A DNA stretch of 64,000 bases from SAR116 cluster bacterium AG-447-C21 (GTDB lineage: Bacteria > Pseudomonadota > Alphaproteobacteria > Thalassobaculales > Thalassobaculaceae). The translations under genes and the position numbers were made by a program. Shown in pieces: positions 55,063 to 63,939 of the stretch (position 1 is the first letter of the stretch; every line of letters starts with the position of its first letter). The DNA lies in NCBI GenBank assembly GCA_003212315.1, contig QCQB01000004.1, positions 1-64,000 on the forward strand, read 5' to 3'. Under the pieces are notes generated by a model. That model was not told the origin of the DNA and searched no databases. It saw nothing but the letters and a program-made list of their open reading frames with translations.

Positions 55063-55608
55063 ATGAGAGGTTATTTTGGAATTGGGGTGGAGGGAATAAG
55101 CAAACCAAGTAATTTGGGTGCTGTAACTCGTACTGCGCATGCATTTGGCGCGAGCTTCACCTTCACTGTCTCCCAAGCAATCGAAATTCGGGAGATTGAG
55201 GCTGTAGACACATCTGATTCTTCAAAAAGTGTTCCTTTCTATAAATTTTCTTCAGTCGAAGAGCTCCTTTTGCCGTCAGGGTGTTCTTTAATAGGAATCG
55301 AACTCACCAACGATGCCATTGAATTACCAAGTTTTCATCATCCTCGCTGTGCAGCCTACATACTTGGTCCCGAACGCGGTATACTATCGGATCAAATGTT
55401 AGATTGTTGCGATTATGTAGTGAAAATTCCAATGCGGTTTTCTATTAACGTTGGTCTTGCAGGGGCTCTGGTAATGTATGATCGAATGCTTAGTATGGGT
55501 AGATTTGCTCCTCGATCTCAACGGCCTGGAGGACCTGTTGATCCTATGCCAGTGCCAGTCTTTGGGCAACCTGCTTGGGTGCGTAAAAACAGGTCTAAGA
55601 ATAGGTAA
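55063..55608 (+). CDS. SpoU/TrmH-family RNA ribose methyltransferase
   Basis: SPOUT methyltransferase of 181 residues. It carries motif 1 NLGAVTRTAHAFGA (about 17-30, with the Asn and Arg), motif 2 AAYILGPERGIL (about 92-103) and motif 3 IPMRFSINVGLAGALVMYD, the trefoil-knot SAM-binding end. The C-terminal extension PGGPVDPMPVPVFG is Pro-rich. It uses 2'-O-methylation of tRNA or rRNA; the target cannot be stated. ATG 55063 preserves the conserved MRGYFGIGVEG start but has no obvious ribosome site. Confidence 0.85.
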   Translation: MRGYFGIGVEGISKPSNLGAVTRTAHAFGASFTFTVSQAIEIREIEAVDTSDSSKSVPFYKFSSVEELLLPSGCSLIGIELTNDAIELPSFHHPRCAAYILGPERGILSDQMLDCCDYVVKIPMRFSINVGLAGALVMYDRMLSMGRFAPRSQRPGGPVDPMPVPVFGQPAWVRKNRSKNR

Positions 55609-55671
55609 CCTATCCAAAAATTAATGGAAAAAACTTAACGCATAATTATAATTATTTTGCTTGGTAATCTT

Positions 55672-56529
55672 ATGAATAATTTTGAAGTCATCTTCACACA
55701 AGAGCCGAAAGAAGAGCGCATTGCTAAACGCATGGCGAGATCTGGCTTGTGCTCTAGACGGGATGCAGAAAGATGGATTCTTGCAAAACGGGTAATGGTG
55801 GATGGGATTATTATTGATACCCCTGCTCTAAAAGTGAACAGCAAAAGTGTTATTATAGTTGATGGCAAGGCGATACCGGAAAAAGAGGAACCTCGGCTTT
55901 GGCGTTACCACAAACCAACCGGCCAGATAACAACAACGCGCGATGTGCGTGGGAGGATAACTGTCTTTGATAGCCTCCCAAAAGATATGCCACGTGTCGT
56001 ATCCGTTGGTCGTCTAGATTATGACTCGGAAGGATTATTGCTGCTAACGAATGACGGCGAATTAGCAAGACAACTGGAATTACCCTCAACCGCATGGATT
56101 CGACGTTATCGTGTGCGCGTCTATGGTCGGCCTCAACCAAACCAGCTGGACAGATTAAGCAAAGGCGTAACCATCGATGGTATCAAGTATGGAACAATTG
56201 ATATTAAACTAGATAAGCAAGGGCCAAGCAACGCTTGGTTGACAATCGGATTACGTGAGGGAAAAAACAGGGAAGTCAGAAAATTAATGGAATCCATAGA
56301 GTTAAAAGTAATGCGGTTAATTAGAATCTCGTTTGGACCATTTCAACTTGGCAATTTGGAAGCAGGTAAAATAGAGGAAGTGAAACCATCAAGTTTGAAA
56401 GAGCAACTTGGTATTTTTTCAAATAAAGTTGACAATTTTGGAGGGGAACAACAAAGAAAAAACTTCACTAAAAAAATAAGAAATAAGAGAAAAAATGCGG
56501 ATCATAGCAGGAATAAATCGGGGAATTAA
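55672..56529 (+). CDS. RsuA/RluB/RluE-family pseudouridine synthase
   Basis: A 285-residue rRNA pseudouridine synthase. An S4 RNA-binding domain (ERIAKRMARSGLCSRRDAER, about 16-35) precedes the catalytic domain with the active-site Asp in VGRLDYDSEGLLLLTNDG (about 110-127) and the conserved REGKNREVRKLM. Its basic C-terminal tail favours RluB (23S rRNA) over RsuA. ATG 55672 is chosen; a TTG at 55657 would add five residues. The 3' end overlaps rsmD by 35 bases. Confidence 0.88.
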   Translation: MNNFEVIFTQEPKEERIAKRMARSGLCSRRDAERWILAKRVMVDGIIIDTPALKVNSKSVIIVDGKAIPEKEEPRLWRYHKPTGQITTTRDVRGRITVFDSLPKDMPRVVSVGRLDYDSEGLLLLTNDGELARQLELPSTAWIRRYRVRVYGRPQPNQLDRLSKGVTIDGIKYGTIDIKLDKQGPSNAWLTIGLREGKNREVRKLMESIELKVMRLIRISFGPFQLGNLEAGKIEEVKPSSLKEQLGIFSNKVDNFGGEQQRKNFTKKIRNKRKNADHSRNKSGN

Positions 56530-57055
56530 CCTGATAACCACCGAGGGGCGGAACCTCCGTCCTACCAGTGATCGTGTGCGCGAGTCCCTTTTTAACATCC
56601 TCGATGGCGGTAAGTACCCCGGTAGCTATAAAAATAAGTTGGTTATCGACGCCTTTGCCGGGACTGGTGCAGTCGGCTTGGAAGCCCTTTCTAGGGGAGC
56701 GGGCCGTGTTATCTTTTATGAGAACTCAGTCAAATCATTAGAGGTTTTACATCAAAACATACGGTCGTTAAAAGCTTCACATGCAACAACGGTTTTAAAT
56801 TTGGACGCAACAAAAATCATGCGGCCATCGGATGAGAAAGCTGGGCTAATAATTCTCGACCCTCCGTACAATAGCGGATTGTCCATACCATGCGCAAACC
56901 AGCTCAGAACTCATGGTTGGATTGACAAAAAAACCCTAATTGTTCTTGAACATGCAACAAAAGAGGTAATTGGAATACCAAAGTGGCTGGCAACTTTAGA
57001 AAGTCGCCGGTATGGGTCGACATGCCTTACCTTTTTGAGATGCGACGAGAATTAA
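56495..57055 (+). CDS. rsmD: 16S rRNA (guanine966-N2)-methyltransferase RsmD
   Basis: A 186-residue Rossmann methyltransferase. It opens MRIIAGINRGI, followed by RPTSDRVRESLFNIL (the family signature), the SAM loop DAFAGTGAVGLEALSRGA and the catalytic DPPY box (LDPPYNSG, about 127). It starts inside the end of the pseudouridine synthase gene (35-base overlap) with AAGAGAAAA upstream. This pairing of pseudouridine synthase and rsmD is usual in alphaproteobacteria. Confidence 0.93.
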   Translation: MRIIAGINRGINLITTEGRNLRPTSDRVRESLFNILDGGKYPGSYKNKLVIDAFAGTGAVGLEALSRGAGRVIFYENSVKSLEVLHQNIRSLKASHATTVLNLDATKIMRPSDEKAGLIILDPPYNSGLSIPCANQLRTHGWIDKKTLIVLEHATKEVIGIPKWLATLESRRYGSTCLTFLRCDEN

Positions 57056-57080
57056 AAATTATGCTCGACTAGCATTTGAA

Positions 57081-58031
57081 TTAATCCATTGTTTCCAGCC
57101 AATCTTCAATCAAACGTCTGGCTATTGAGTCGGGTCTGGGCAGAGACTTACCATGCGCAGGAAAATTGCGTAAGTTGTTAGCTTCAAACCATTGTACATC
57201 CTCTACCTCCTCATCGTTTCTTCTAATGAACGTTGATTTGGCCTTCGCATAAAATCCTAACATTATTGAACCAGGAAACGGCCATGGCTGAGATGAATGG
57301 TATCGAACATCTGAAACATCAATATTCGCTTCCTCCCATACCTCTCGGGCAACCGCCTCCTCTAATGTTTCGCCGGGCTCCAGGAATCCAGCGAGCGTTG
57401 AATACATGCCAGGTTTCCATATTTTTTGCCGCCCCAACAACGCTCTTTTACCATCATGCACTAACATTATAACAGCAGGGTCTGTCCGAGGGAAAACTAG
57501 TTGCCCACATTTTGGGTCGTTACAGTTTATTTGGTGACCTGCTTTGGTCACATGGGTTTTTCCACCGCAGACCCCACAATATTTATTCTTTGTATGCCAG
57601 AATAACAGTGCCCGGTTATATGCTAAAAGAGAGCCCTCAAAGCGCTCCAAAAGTGGACCAAATTCCCGCAAATCAAGTAAAACTCCGACTTCCGGGATCA
57701 TATTATAAAATTGCTCTTTATCACTTGAAGATAGATCGACACCTACGTATGGCGTCCCCTTTTTTTCGCCCAGAAAGACTATGTTGTCAGCTTTTTGGAT
57801 TATATCATCAAGTGATTTTAACTCTAAAATGCTAGCCCTCGGCTTATCGGGTATGGAAATATTGACCATCGACTGCGACCGCCAAGACAAAATAGCTTTT
57901 GCATTATCTTGTTGTAGAATTTTTTCAAACCACTCGTCATCGAGGCGCGTATGAGCTGCTCTGTCTAAACCACTAAAACCATAAAAATTTGGTTTCTTGT
58001 TAATAAGATGCAAAGGATAAGATTCGGACAT
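57081..58031 (-). CDS. nudC: NADH pyrophosphatase / RNA decapping enzyme NudC
   Basis: A 316-residue Nudix hydrolase that splits NAD(H) and removes NAD caps from RNA. The zinc ribbon is CGVC...CNDPKCG at about 150-172, then FPRTDPAVIMLV, and the Nudix box runs from GFLEPGETLEEAV to REVWEEANI (about 205-227) with the SQPWPFPGSIMLGF stretch specific to NudC. ATG 58031 has AAAGG 8 bases upstream; the frame is open back to 58136 but that would add a non-conserved extension. Confidence 0.93.
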   Translation of the reverse strand: MSESYPLHLINKKPNFYGFSGLDRAAHTRLDDEWFEKILQQDNAKAILSWRSQSMVNISIPDKPRASILELKSLDDIIQKADNIVFLGEKKGTPYVGVDLSSSDKEQFYNMIPEVGVLLDLREFGPLLERFEGSLLAYNRALLFWHTKNKYCGVCGGKTHVTKAGHQINCNDPKCGQLVFPRTDPAVIMLVHDGKRALLGRQKIWKPGMYSTLAGFLEPGETLEEAVAREVWEEANIDVSDVRYHSSQPWPFPGSIMLGFYAKAKSTFIRRNDEEVEDVQWFEANNLRNFPAHGKSLPRPDSIARRLIEDWLETMD

Positions 58032-58173
58032 AAAATTGCCTTTAAAAAATAAGTCTATCAGCATTAAACTGGAGTAACTAGCAGAACGCAAACCGTAACC
58101 ATGGGCAATTAAATTCACAACAGATATTGCAAACAAACCTACAAAATTATTATGTTATCCAAGGAGTAAAATT

Positions 58174-59208
58174 ATGCGTGGCGTATTAGTTGAAGAATAC
58201 ACTGATTTTGGTAATCTTAAATTACACGAATGCCCACCCCCTATATTATATCCAGAAGGTGTAAAAATAAATATTCAGGCTGCTGGTGTTAGCTTTGCCA
58301 CAAGCCTAGTGGTGGCAGGGAAGTATCAACGCAAGCCCCCATTACCCTTTATTCCTGGCACTGAGTGCGCAGGTTATGTGTCAGAAGTTGGAGACAATGT
58401 TAAAGGAGTAAATGTCGGTGATCGCGTCTGCGCAGTTTTGGACTGGGGAGGCCAGGCGGAGGAAGTTGTGGCTCACGCAGCTAATGTTTTTCATATTCCT
58501 AATACCTTAGATTTTAATAAAGCTATTTGTTTCACAAACTCCTATTTAACCTCTTATGCGGCATTGGTATGGCCACACCTTCTCAATGTACAAAAAGATC
58601 AAGTTGTTTTAGTGCATGGCGCAACTGGAGGCGTTGGCATAGCTGCCATAGAGATAGCAAAAATCAAAGGCGCAACGGTAATAGCAACGGTAGGCTCGCA
58701 AGAGAAAGAAGTGATCGCCAAAAAGCATGGTGCGGATCATACAATCAATTACTCTGAATTTGGGTTTCGAAAACTGGTTCTAGAAATTACTGATGGCCGA
58801 GGGGCTAACATTGTGTACGATCCAGTAGGCGGAGAGGTATTTGCTGAATCTTTAAGATGTATTGCTCCTGAGGGACGCATTATGCCAGTTGGGTTCGCGG
58901 CGGGCACTATCCAACAAATACCAGCTAATATTTTATTAGTTAAGAACATTACAGTAACAGGGCTCAACCTTGGATACTATTTTGGGTGGAGCCCAGTAGA
59001 TATGCGCGAATATTATGCAGACCAAATGGCAAATAGTATGCAAGAGCTTTTCAAATGGTTTGAATCTGGGTTATTAAGCCCACGTGTAAGCCATACCTTC
59101 GCTTTAGATGATTTTCAGATGGCTATGCAAACCGTTTTACAGCGTAAAGCCCAAGGGCGGGTCGCCTTAGTCTTGGGTGAAGAAGCAAAAAGACTAGGCA
59201 TAGAATAA
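58174..59208 (+). CDS. NADPH:quinone oxidoreductase-like zinc-independent MDR
   Basis: A 344-residue medium-chain dehydrogenase/reductase. The GroES-like N-terminal domain contains PFIPGTECAGYVSEVG; the Rossmann domain contains VLVHGATGGVGIAAIEIAK (about 147-165) and HTINYSE. Zinc ligands of alcohol dehydrogenases are absent, matching the quinone-reductase/zeta-crystallin branch. AAGGAG is 6 bases before ATG 58174. It lies 22 bases before an Old Yellow Enzyme gene, so both may act on enones or quinones in the same transcript. Confidence 0.86.
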   Translation: MRGVLVEEYTDFGNLKLHECPPPILYPEGVKINIQAAGVSFATSLVVAGKYQRKPPLPFIPGTECAGYVSEVGDNVKGVNVGDRVCAVLDWGGQAEEVVAHAANVFHIPNTLDFNKAICFTNSYLTSYAALVWPHLLNVQKDQVVLVHGATGGVGIAAIEIAKIKGATVIATVGSQEKEVIAKKHGADHTINYSEFGFRKLVLEITDGRGANIVYDPVGGEVFAESLRCIAPEGRIMPVGFAAGTIQQIPANILLVKNITVTGLNLGYYFGWSPVDMREYYADQMANSMQELFKWFESGLLSPRVSHTFALDDFQMAMQTVLQRKAQGRVALVLGEEAKRLGIE

Positions 59209-59230
59209 TAGGTTTAAAGAAAGATAAATA

Positions 59231-60412
59231 ATGTCAAATGAGAACCCAGCTCTTTTCGAGCAACTCAAACTTCGTCAATTAACACTACCAAATCGAATTA
59301 TTATTGCGCCAATGTGTCAATACAGTGCAGATGAAGGAAAAACGACCGATTGGCATTTAATTCATTTGGGTAATTTAGCACAATCCGGTTGTGGAATGTT
59401 GATACTTGAAGCAACGGCCGTTGAACCGCGCGGGAGGATTACTCATGGTTGCCTTGGATTATATGATGATGAAACAGAAAGCGCATTATCAAGAGTAGTT
59501 GAAGCTTGCAAGAAGTATGGCAACACACCAATAGGAATACAACTTGGTCATGCTGGACGAAAAGCATCAGCCCACCCCCCACAAAACGGTGGAGCTCCAT
59601 TAAAAGTCAATGAAGATAGTTGGGAAACGATTGCACCGTCTAATATCCCATTCGCAAATAATTGGCATCGTCCAAGAGAAATGGATCGTAGCTTAATGAA
59701 ACACGTCATTGAAGCTCATGTGCAAGCCGTGCACCGTTGCGAAAGAATTGGTTTTGATGCTGTGGAACTGCATGGTGCCCACGGATACCTAGTAAGTTCA
59801 TTTTTGTCTCCGATAGCCAATCAAAGAACTGACGAGTACGGTGGGCCAATGCAGAATAGGATGCGCTTCCCCCTCGAACTTTTTGCCGCGATGCGGGAAG
59901 CCTGGCCAGCAACAAAACCAATGGGTGTTCGGTTTAATGGAACAGATTGGGATGATAGGGGGCTATTAGTAGAAGAGGCAATAGAATTTGGTCAGGCATT
60001 AAAAAAACTTGGCTGCGATTTTTTTGACATATCGGGCGGTGGTAATAATTTATCGCGTCCCGAAGTCAAACCGGCCTATCAAGTTCAATTTGCTACAGCG
60101 GTCAAGAGAGCAACTGGAATTCCTACGATGGCAGTAGGGATGATAAGAGACTCTCATCTAGCAGAAACGCTTATTTCAGAGGAAGCTTGCGATATGATTG
60201 CAATTGCGCGTGGTTTTCTTTTTGAGCCACGGTGGTCGTGGAAAGCTGCATACGAATTAGGGGCCACTTGCGATTACCCAGCCCAATACGCTCGCGCTAA
60301 TCCACTTCTATGGCCACAGGCATTCCCAGGCAACCGGTCATTAAACGATACCTCTCTTGACTGGGAAGTTGGAGCCGCTCCTCATATAATGGTTCCCAAA
60401 AATTCACCATAA
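59231..60412 (+). CDS. Old Yellow Enzyme family NADH:flavin oxidoreductase (XenA/YqjM class)
   Basis: A 393-residue FMN enzyme that reduces activated C=C bonds. The thermophilic-like/XenA class is shown by the redox-tuning Cys in IIAPMCQYSA (about residue 28), the HAGRKAS turn, the active-site HGAHGYLVSSFLSP with its His pair and Tyr, and the TRP-like C-terminal PAQYARANPL. Flavin phosphate binding is in MAVGMIRD. It follows the quinone oxidoreductase closely. The natural substrate is unknown. Confidence 0.88.
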   Translation: MSNENPALFEQLKLRQLTLPNRIIIAPMCQYSADEGKTTDWHLIHLGNLAQSGCGMLILEATAVEPRGRITHGCLGLYDDETESALSRVVEACKKYGNTPIGIQLGHAGRKASAHPPQNGGAPLKVNEDSWETIAPSNIPFANNWHRPREMDRSLMKHVIEAHVQAVHRCERIGFDAVELHGAHGYLVSSFLSPIANQRTDEYGGPMQNRMRFPLELFAAMREAWPATKPMGVRFNGTDWDDRGLLVEEAIEFGQALKKLGCDFFDISGGGNNLSRPEVKPAYQVQFATAVKRATGIPTMAVGMIRDSHLAETLISEEACDMIAIARGFLFEPRWSWKAAYELGATCDYPAQYARANPLLWPQAFPGNRSLNDTSLDWEVGAAPHIMVPKNSP

Positions 60413-60511
60413 AATAATCAGTTGCCGTAGAGATTCATCAAATAAATCCCCAATCGCTTGGATAAAATGCTAATAAGGTTGCATAAAGATAACAAATAAT
60501 CTGGAACTACA

Positions 60512-61315
60512 TTGCCCTTAACTAATTTGATTGTCTTAGCACTCATCCAAGGCCTGACAGAATTTCTTCCCATATCCTCGTCGGGACATCTCATAATTGT
60601 CCCATATTTAATCAGTTGGGAAGATCAGGGTTTGATTATTGATGTAGCCGTTCATGCTGGGTCTCTTTTAGCCGTTATAATCTATTTATGGCGTGACTTG
60701 TGGGACATAACTTCAGCGTTAATCGATTTTCGTAATCTTCATCAGAGCCCACATCTGAAACTGGCTAAATTGATTATAATTGCATCAATACCAGTAGTTA
60801 TAATGGGACTTATAATTTCCCTTATCTCAGATAATCTAACACGGAGCATCGAAATAATAGGTTGGGCAACCCTAGGATTCGGTATCTTATTAGGGATGTC
60901 TGATAAAATAGGGCTTGCAGTAAACGGTCTTCGCCATATGGGAACTGGGGATGCCATTTTAATTGGCATCAGTCAAGCATTAGCCTTGATACCAGGAGCA
61001 AGTCGCGCGGGTTTAACTATTACTATGGCTAGATTTTTAGGGTATGACCGAAAAACAGCTGCACGGTTCTCTCTTTTACTAGCCATCCCAGCAATATTAG
61101 GGGCAAGCACTCTGAAAGGAATTGAGCTATTAGGCACCAAAGATCTGATACTCGGCGTCGACGCGTTGATTGCAGCAAGTGTATCATTTCTTGCCGCTTT
61201 AGCTTCTATTTCGATCATGATGGCGTGGCTAGATAAGGTGGGGTTCATGCCATTTGTTATTTATAGAATTATTCTAGGAACAGCTTTATTGATTTGGGTA
61301 TACGCTATGTCGTAG
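60512..61315 (+). CDS. uppP: Undecaprenyl-diphosphatase UppP/BacA
   Basis: Recycles undecaprenyl pyrophosphate to the monophosphate carrier for wall and envelope polymers. The 267-residue protein has about eight membrane helices, the first catalytic region GLTEFLPISSSGHL (about 14-27) and the second PGASRAGLTIT (about 160-170) with the essential Arg. The TTG start at 60512 follows CTGGAAC; no ATG lies near. A neighbouring NDUFA9-like gene is convergent with a 28-base gap. Confidence 0.92.
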   Translation: MPLTNLIVLALIQGLTEFLPISSSGHLIIVPYLISWEDQGLIIDVAVHAGSLLAVIIYLWRDLWDITSALIDFRNLHQSPHLKLAKLIIIASIPVVIMGLIISLISDNLTRSIEIIGWATLGFGILLGMSDKIGLAVNGLRHMGTGDAILIGISQALALIPGASRAGLTITMARFLGYDRKTAARFSLLLAIPAILGASTLKGIELLGTKDLILGVDALIAASVSFLAALASISIMMAWLDKVGFMPFVIYRIILGTALLIWVYAMS

Positions 61316-61343
61316 CATCTCGAAAGGATCTTCTCAGATCAAT

Positions 61344-62249
61344 TTATAGGTATGTTGGCAATATAAGCCTACAGTCAGTTGCCGATATGTTTAGGTCTTC
61401 CAACGTTTGAGCTCCACTACTAACGATGTTGTTGTGTTTTAGAAGTTCTACTTGATCACAAGTCAACATGGGATTTGGCAGTATTTCCATACAACGGGCT
61501 TGCAAGTCGGCTAACCAAAACGGAAGATTCAACAATAAACGAGATTTCTCGCTGATCCGCATGGTAAGTTCCATCAACTCTTTAAATGAATAAATCGATG
61601 GACCACCGAGTTCATAGAGTTTTCCGTTTGTCTTTGTATCATAAAGCACCTTCAAAACTGCATCTGACACATCTTTTACATATACAGGCTGAAACAGTGT
61701 TCTTCCGCCACCTATTAATGGGAGAAAAGGTGAAAAAGTTGCCATTAGTGAAAATTTGTTAAAAAAATTGTCCTCTTCACCAAATACTATACTCGGTCTC
61801 AAAATGGTCGCCTCAGGAAAGTTTTCCAATAATAATTCTTCGCCTATAGCTTTAGAAGATGCATATTTGGAAAGTGCAAATCGATCAGCCCCCAATGCCG
61901 AGATATGTACTAACTTCTTTACACCGGCTTTTTTAGCCTCTTCACTAATTATTCCAGGAGCATTTGCTTGGACCGCGTCGAAAGTGTTGTTTCTGGACTC
62001 GAACAAAATTCCTACCAACGACACTATCGCATCGGCTTTCTGGATTACTTTTTTAATATCATCGCGATTTACCACATCCGTTTGAATGATGCTAACACTC
62101 CCATTACCTTCGATTTTTTCTAAAAATCTTGCTTTTGTGGGGTTTCGGCAACCGACTATCACGTTTACGTTTTTATTGACTAAACTTTTAACAATTTCAC
62201 GACCGATGAAACCACTGCCTCCCAAGACTACAACTTTATTTTTTTTCAA
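61344..62249 (-). CDS. Complex I NDUFA9-like NAD(P)-binding protein (extended SDR)
   Basis: A 301-residue Rossmann protein of the atypical SDR group that includes mitochondrial complex I subunit NDUFA9. The cofactor loop is VVLGGSGFIGREIV (about 7-20), with GCRNPTK, VSLVGILFE, the HISALGAD and YASSKAIGEE segments, and RPSIVFGEEDNFFN. The start is TTG 62249 with GGGAG 6 bases upstream; no ATG is available. In alphaproteobacteria this gene often lies beside uppP. A role in NADH dehydrogenase assembly or quinone synthesis is possible but unproven. Confidence 0.85.
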   Translation of the reverse strand: MKKNKVVVLGGSGFIGREIVKSLVNKNVNVIVGCRNPTKARFLEKIEGNGSVSIIQTDVVNRDDIKKVIQKADAIVSLVGILFESRNNTFDAVQANAPGIISEEAKKAGVKKLVHISALGADRFALSKYASSKAIGEELLLENFPEATILRPSIVFGEEDNFFNKFSLMATFSPFLPLIGGGRTLFQPVYVKDVSDAVLKVLYDTKTNGKLYELGGPSIYSFKELMELTMRISEKSRLLLNLPFWLADLQARCMEILPNPMLTCDQVELLKHNNIVSSGAQTLEDLNISATDCRLILPTYL

Positions 62250-62431
62250 GATAATCTCCCTAGAGAACTCATTCAGTTCAACAATAAATCTCTGTGAGCG
62301 TCTTCACCGATAAGTTTTTTCAAAGAACTTTACAACAAAATTTTTACGATTTAATTTAAATTCTCTCAGTACATATAGCTAAAATTTATTCCTACATTTC
62401 AAGTCCAAATCGAGTATTATTGCAGGTTTAA

Positions 62432-62518
<87 letters not shown>

Positions 62519-62604
62519 TCCTTTTAACTAACATATTAATATTAATTTATTTATTTGAATTTGGTCAGATTAACAAATAATATTTTGGGTGAAAAAGTAT
62601 ATCG

Positions 62605-63729
62605 ATGTGGAAAAGAATTTTTACAGGTTCAATTTTTATAGTCATTTTAAATATTTCAGGATTATTAGATTATAAAGCAGCTTCTGAAGAAATAAATACT
62701 TCTAAAATCAAAATTGAGAAAATTGGACCAGTTTACTTACCCTGGGGAGTGGCGGTCCTGACGCCTTACGAAGTACTTGTTACAACGAAAATTGGAAAAC
62801 TTTTTTTATTTAACTTAGATACAAAAACGAAAACACTGATAACTGGCATACCACGTTCTGCATTTTATAGACAAGGCGGATTGTTAGATGTTGCTGTCAA
62901 AAAAAGAAAAGATGGCGATTATATATTCTTATGTTACTCGAAATTAACAGCTAGCGAGAACTTAACGGTTGCTATCTCAAAAAGTAAATTATCAGGAAAC
63001 AAACTGATTAAAACCCAAGACATATTCATTTCAAACTATTCGTCAAAGAGTGGCGTTCACTTTGGTTGCAGATTAGCCCTAAACGATATTCATCTCTTTG
63101 CCTCACTAGGCGACAGAGGCGATAGAAATAATGCACAAAATCCAAATAATCATCCTGGCTCTATTATAAAGATCCCACTCTACGGAAAAGCGAAAACAGG
63201 AAACCTTGGCTGGCTTTCAGAAATATACTCAATTGGACACAGAAACCCTCAAGGGCTGCACTTTCAGAAATCTACAGGCCAGTTATGGTCCCATGAACAT
63301 GGGCCTCGTGGTGGCGATGAGATCAATATCATAAATAAATATAACAATTATGGTTGGCCTAAAATATCCTACGGCAAAGAGTATATAGGAGGAAATATCG
63401 GCCTCAATTACTCTCCTGAAGGATTTACAGACCCAATTTGGATATGGACACCAAGTATAGCCCCCTCGGGATTAACTTTTTATGAGGGCAAAATGTTCAA
63501 AGAATTTTATGGGAAATTATTAATAGGTGCACTGAAATATCGATGCATTTATCTAATTAGTTTATCATCCGATAATCAACCTGAAAAAGAAGAATGCATT
63601 TTTAAGAATATATTTGGGCGCGTTCGAGATATTGAGGTTATGGCTGACGGCAGCATTCTAGTGATTAATGACGAAAAAAATGGCCATCTTTTTCGTCTAT
63701 CAAGGCCGCATATCACAAATCTTAATTAA
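62605..63729 (+). CDS. PQQ-dependent aldose sugar dehydrogenase-like protein
   Basis: A 374-residue secreted six-bladed beta-propeller of the soluble aldose sugar dehydrogenase (Asd/YliI)/sorbosone dehydrogenase type. A signal peptide covers about residues 1-27. Recognisable features are LPWGVAVL at the first blade, the GGLLDVAV and FGCRLAL segments, LGDRGDRNNAQ (calcium and PQQ region), the GHRNPQGLHF motif and HEHGPRGGDEINI. The codon usage looks more AT-rich than in most of the window. PQQ synthesis genes are not in the window, so cofactor supply is uncertain. Confidence 0.86.
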   Translation: MWKRIFTGSIFIVILNISGLLDYKAASEEINTSKIKIEKIGPVYLPWGVAVLTPYEVLVTTKIGKLFLFNLDTKTKTLITGIPRSAFYRQGGLLDVAVKKRKDGDYIFLCYSKLTASENLTVAISKSKLSGNKLIKTQDIFISNYSSKSGVHFGCRLALNDIHLFASLGDRGDRNNAQNPNNHPGSIIKIPLYGKAKTGNLGWLSEIYSIGHRNPQGLHFQKSTGQLWSHEHGPRGGDEINIINKYNNYGWPKISYGKEYIGGNIGLNYSPEGFTDPIWIWTPSIAPSGLTFYEGKMFKEFYGKLLIGALKYRCIYLISLSSDNQPEKEECIFKNIFGRVRDIEVMADGSILVINDEKNGHLFRLSRPHITNLN

Positions 63730-63939
63730 TTGTCTTGCGTTGATGATTTTTTAAAATGATAAATTTTTTATCTCCAAGCATCCAGCAAAATTGATCTAAT
63801 CATAGATGATATTCATTGTGATTTTGTAATTATATTTTGTTTACTTACTTTTTTTGAAAAAGATCAATATTGCATTAATTACACTTGACATGTACTTAAT
63901 GAATTATTATTACGTTTTTGTTGAAATTGGAGTAATTAA

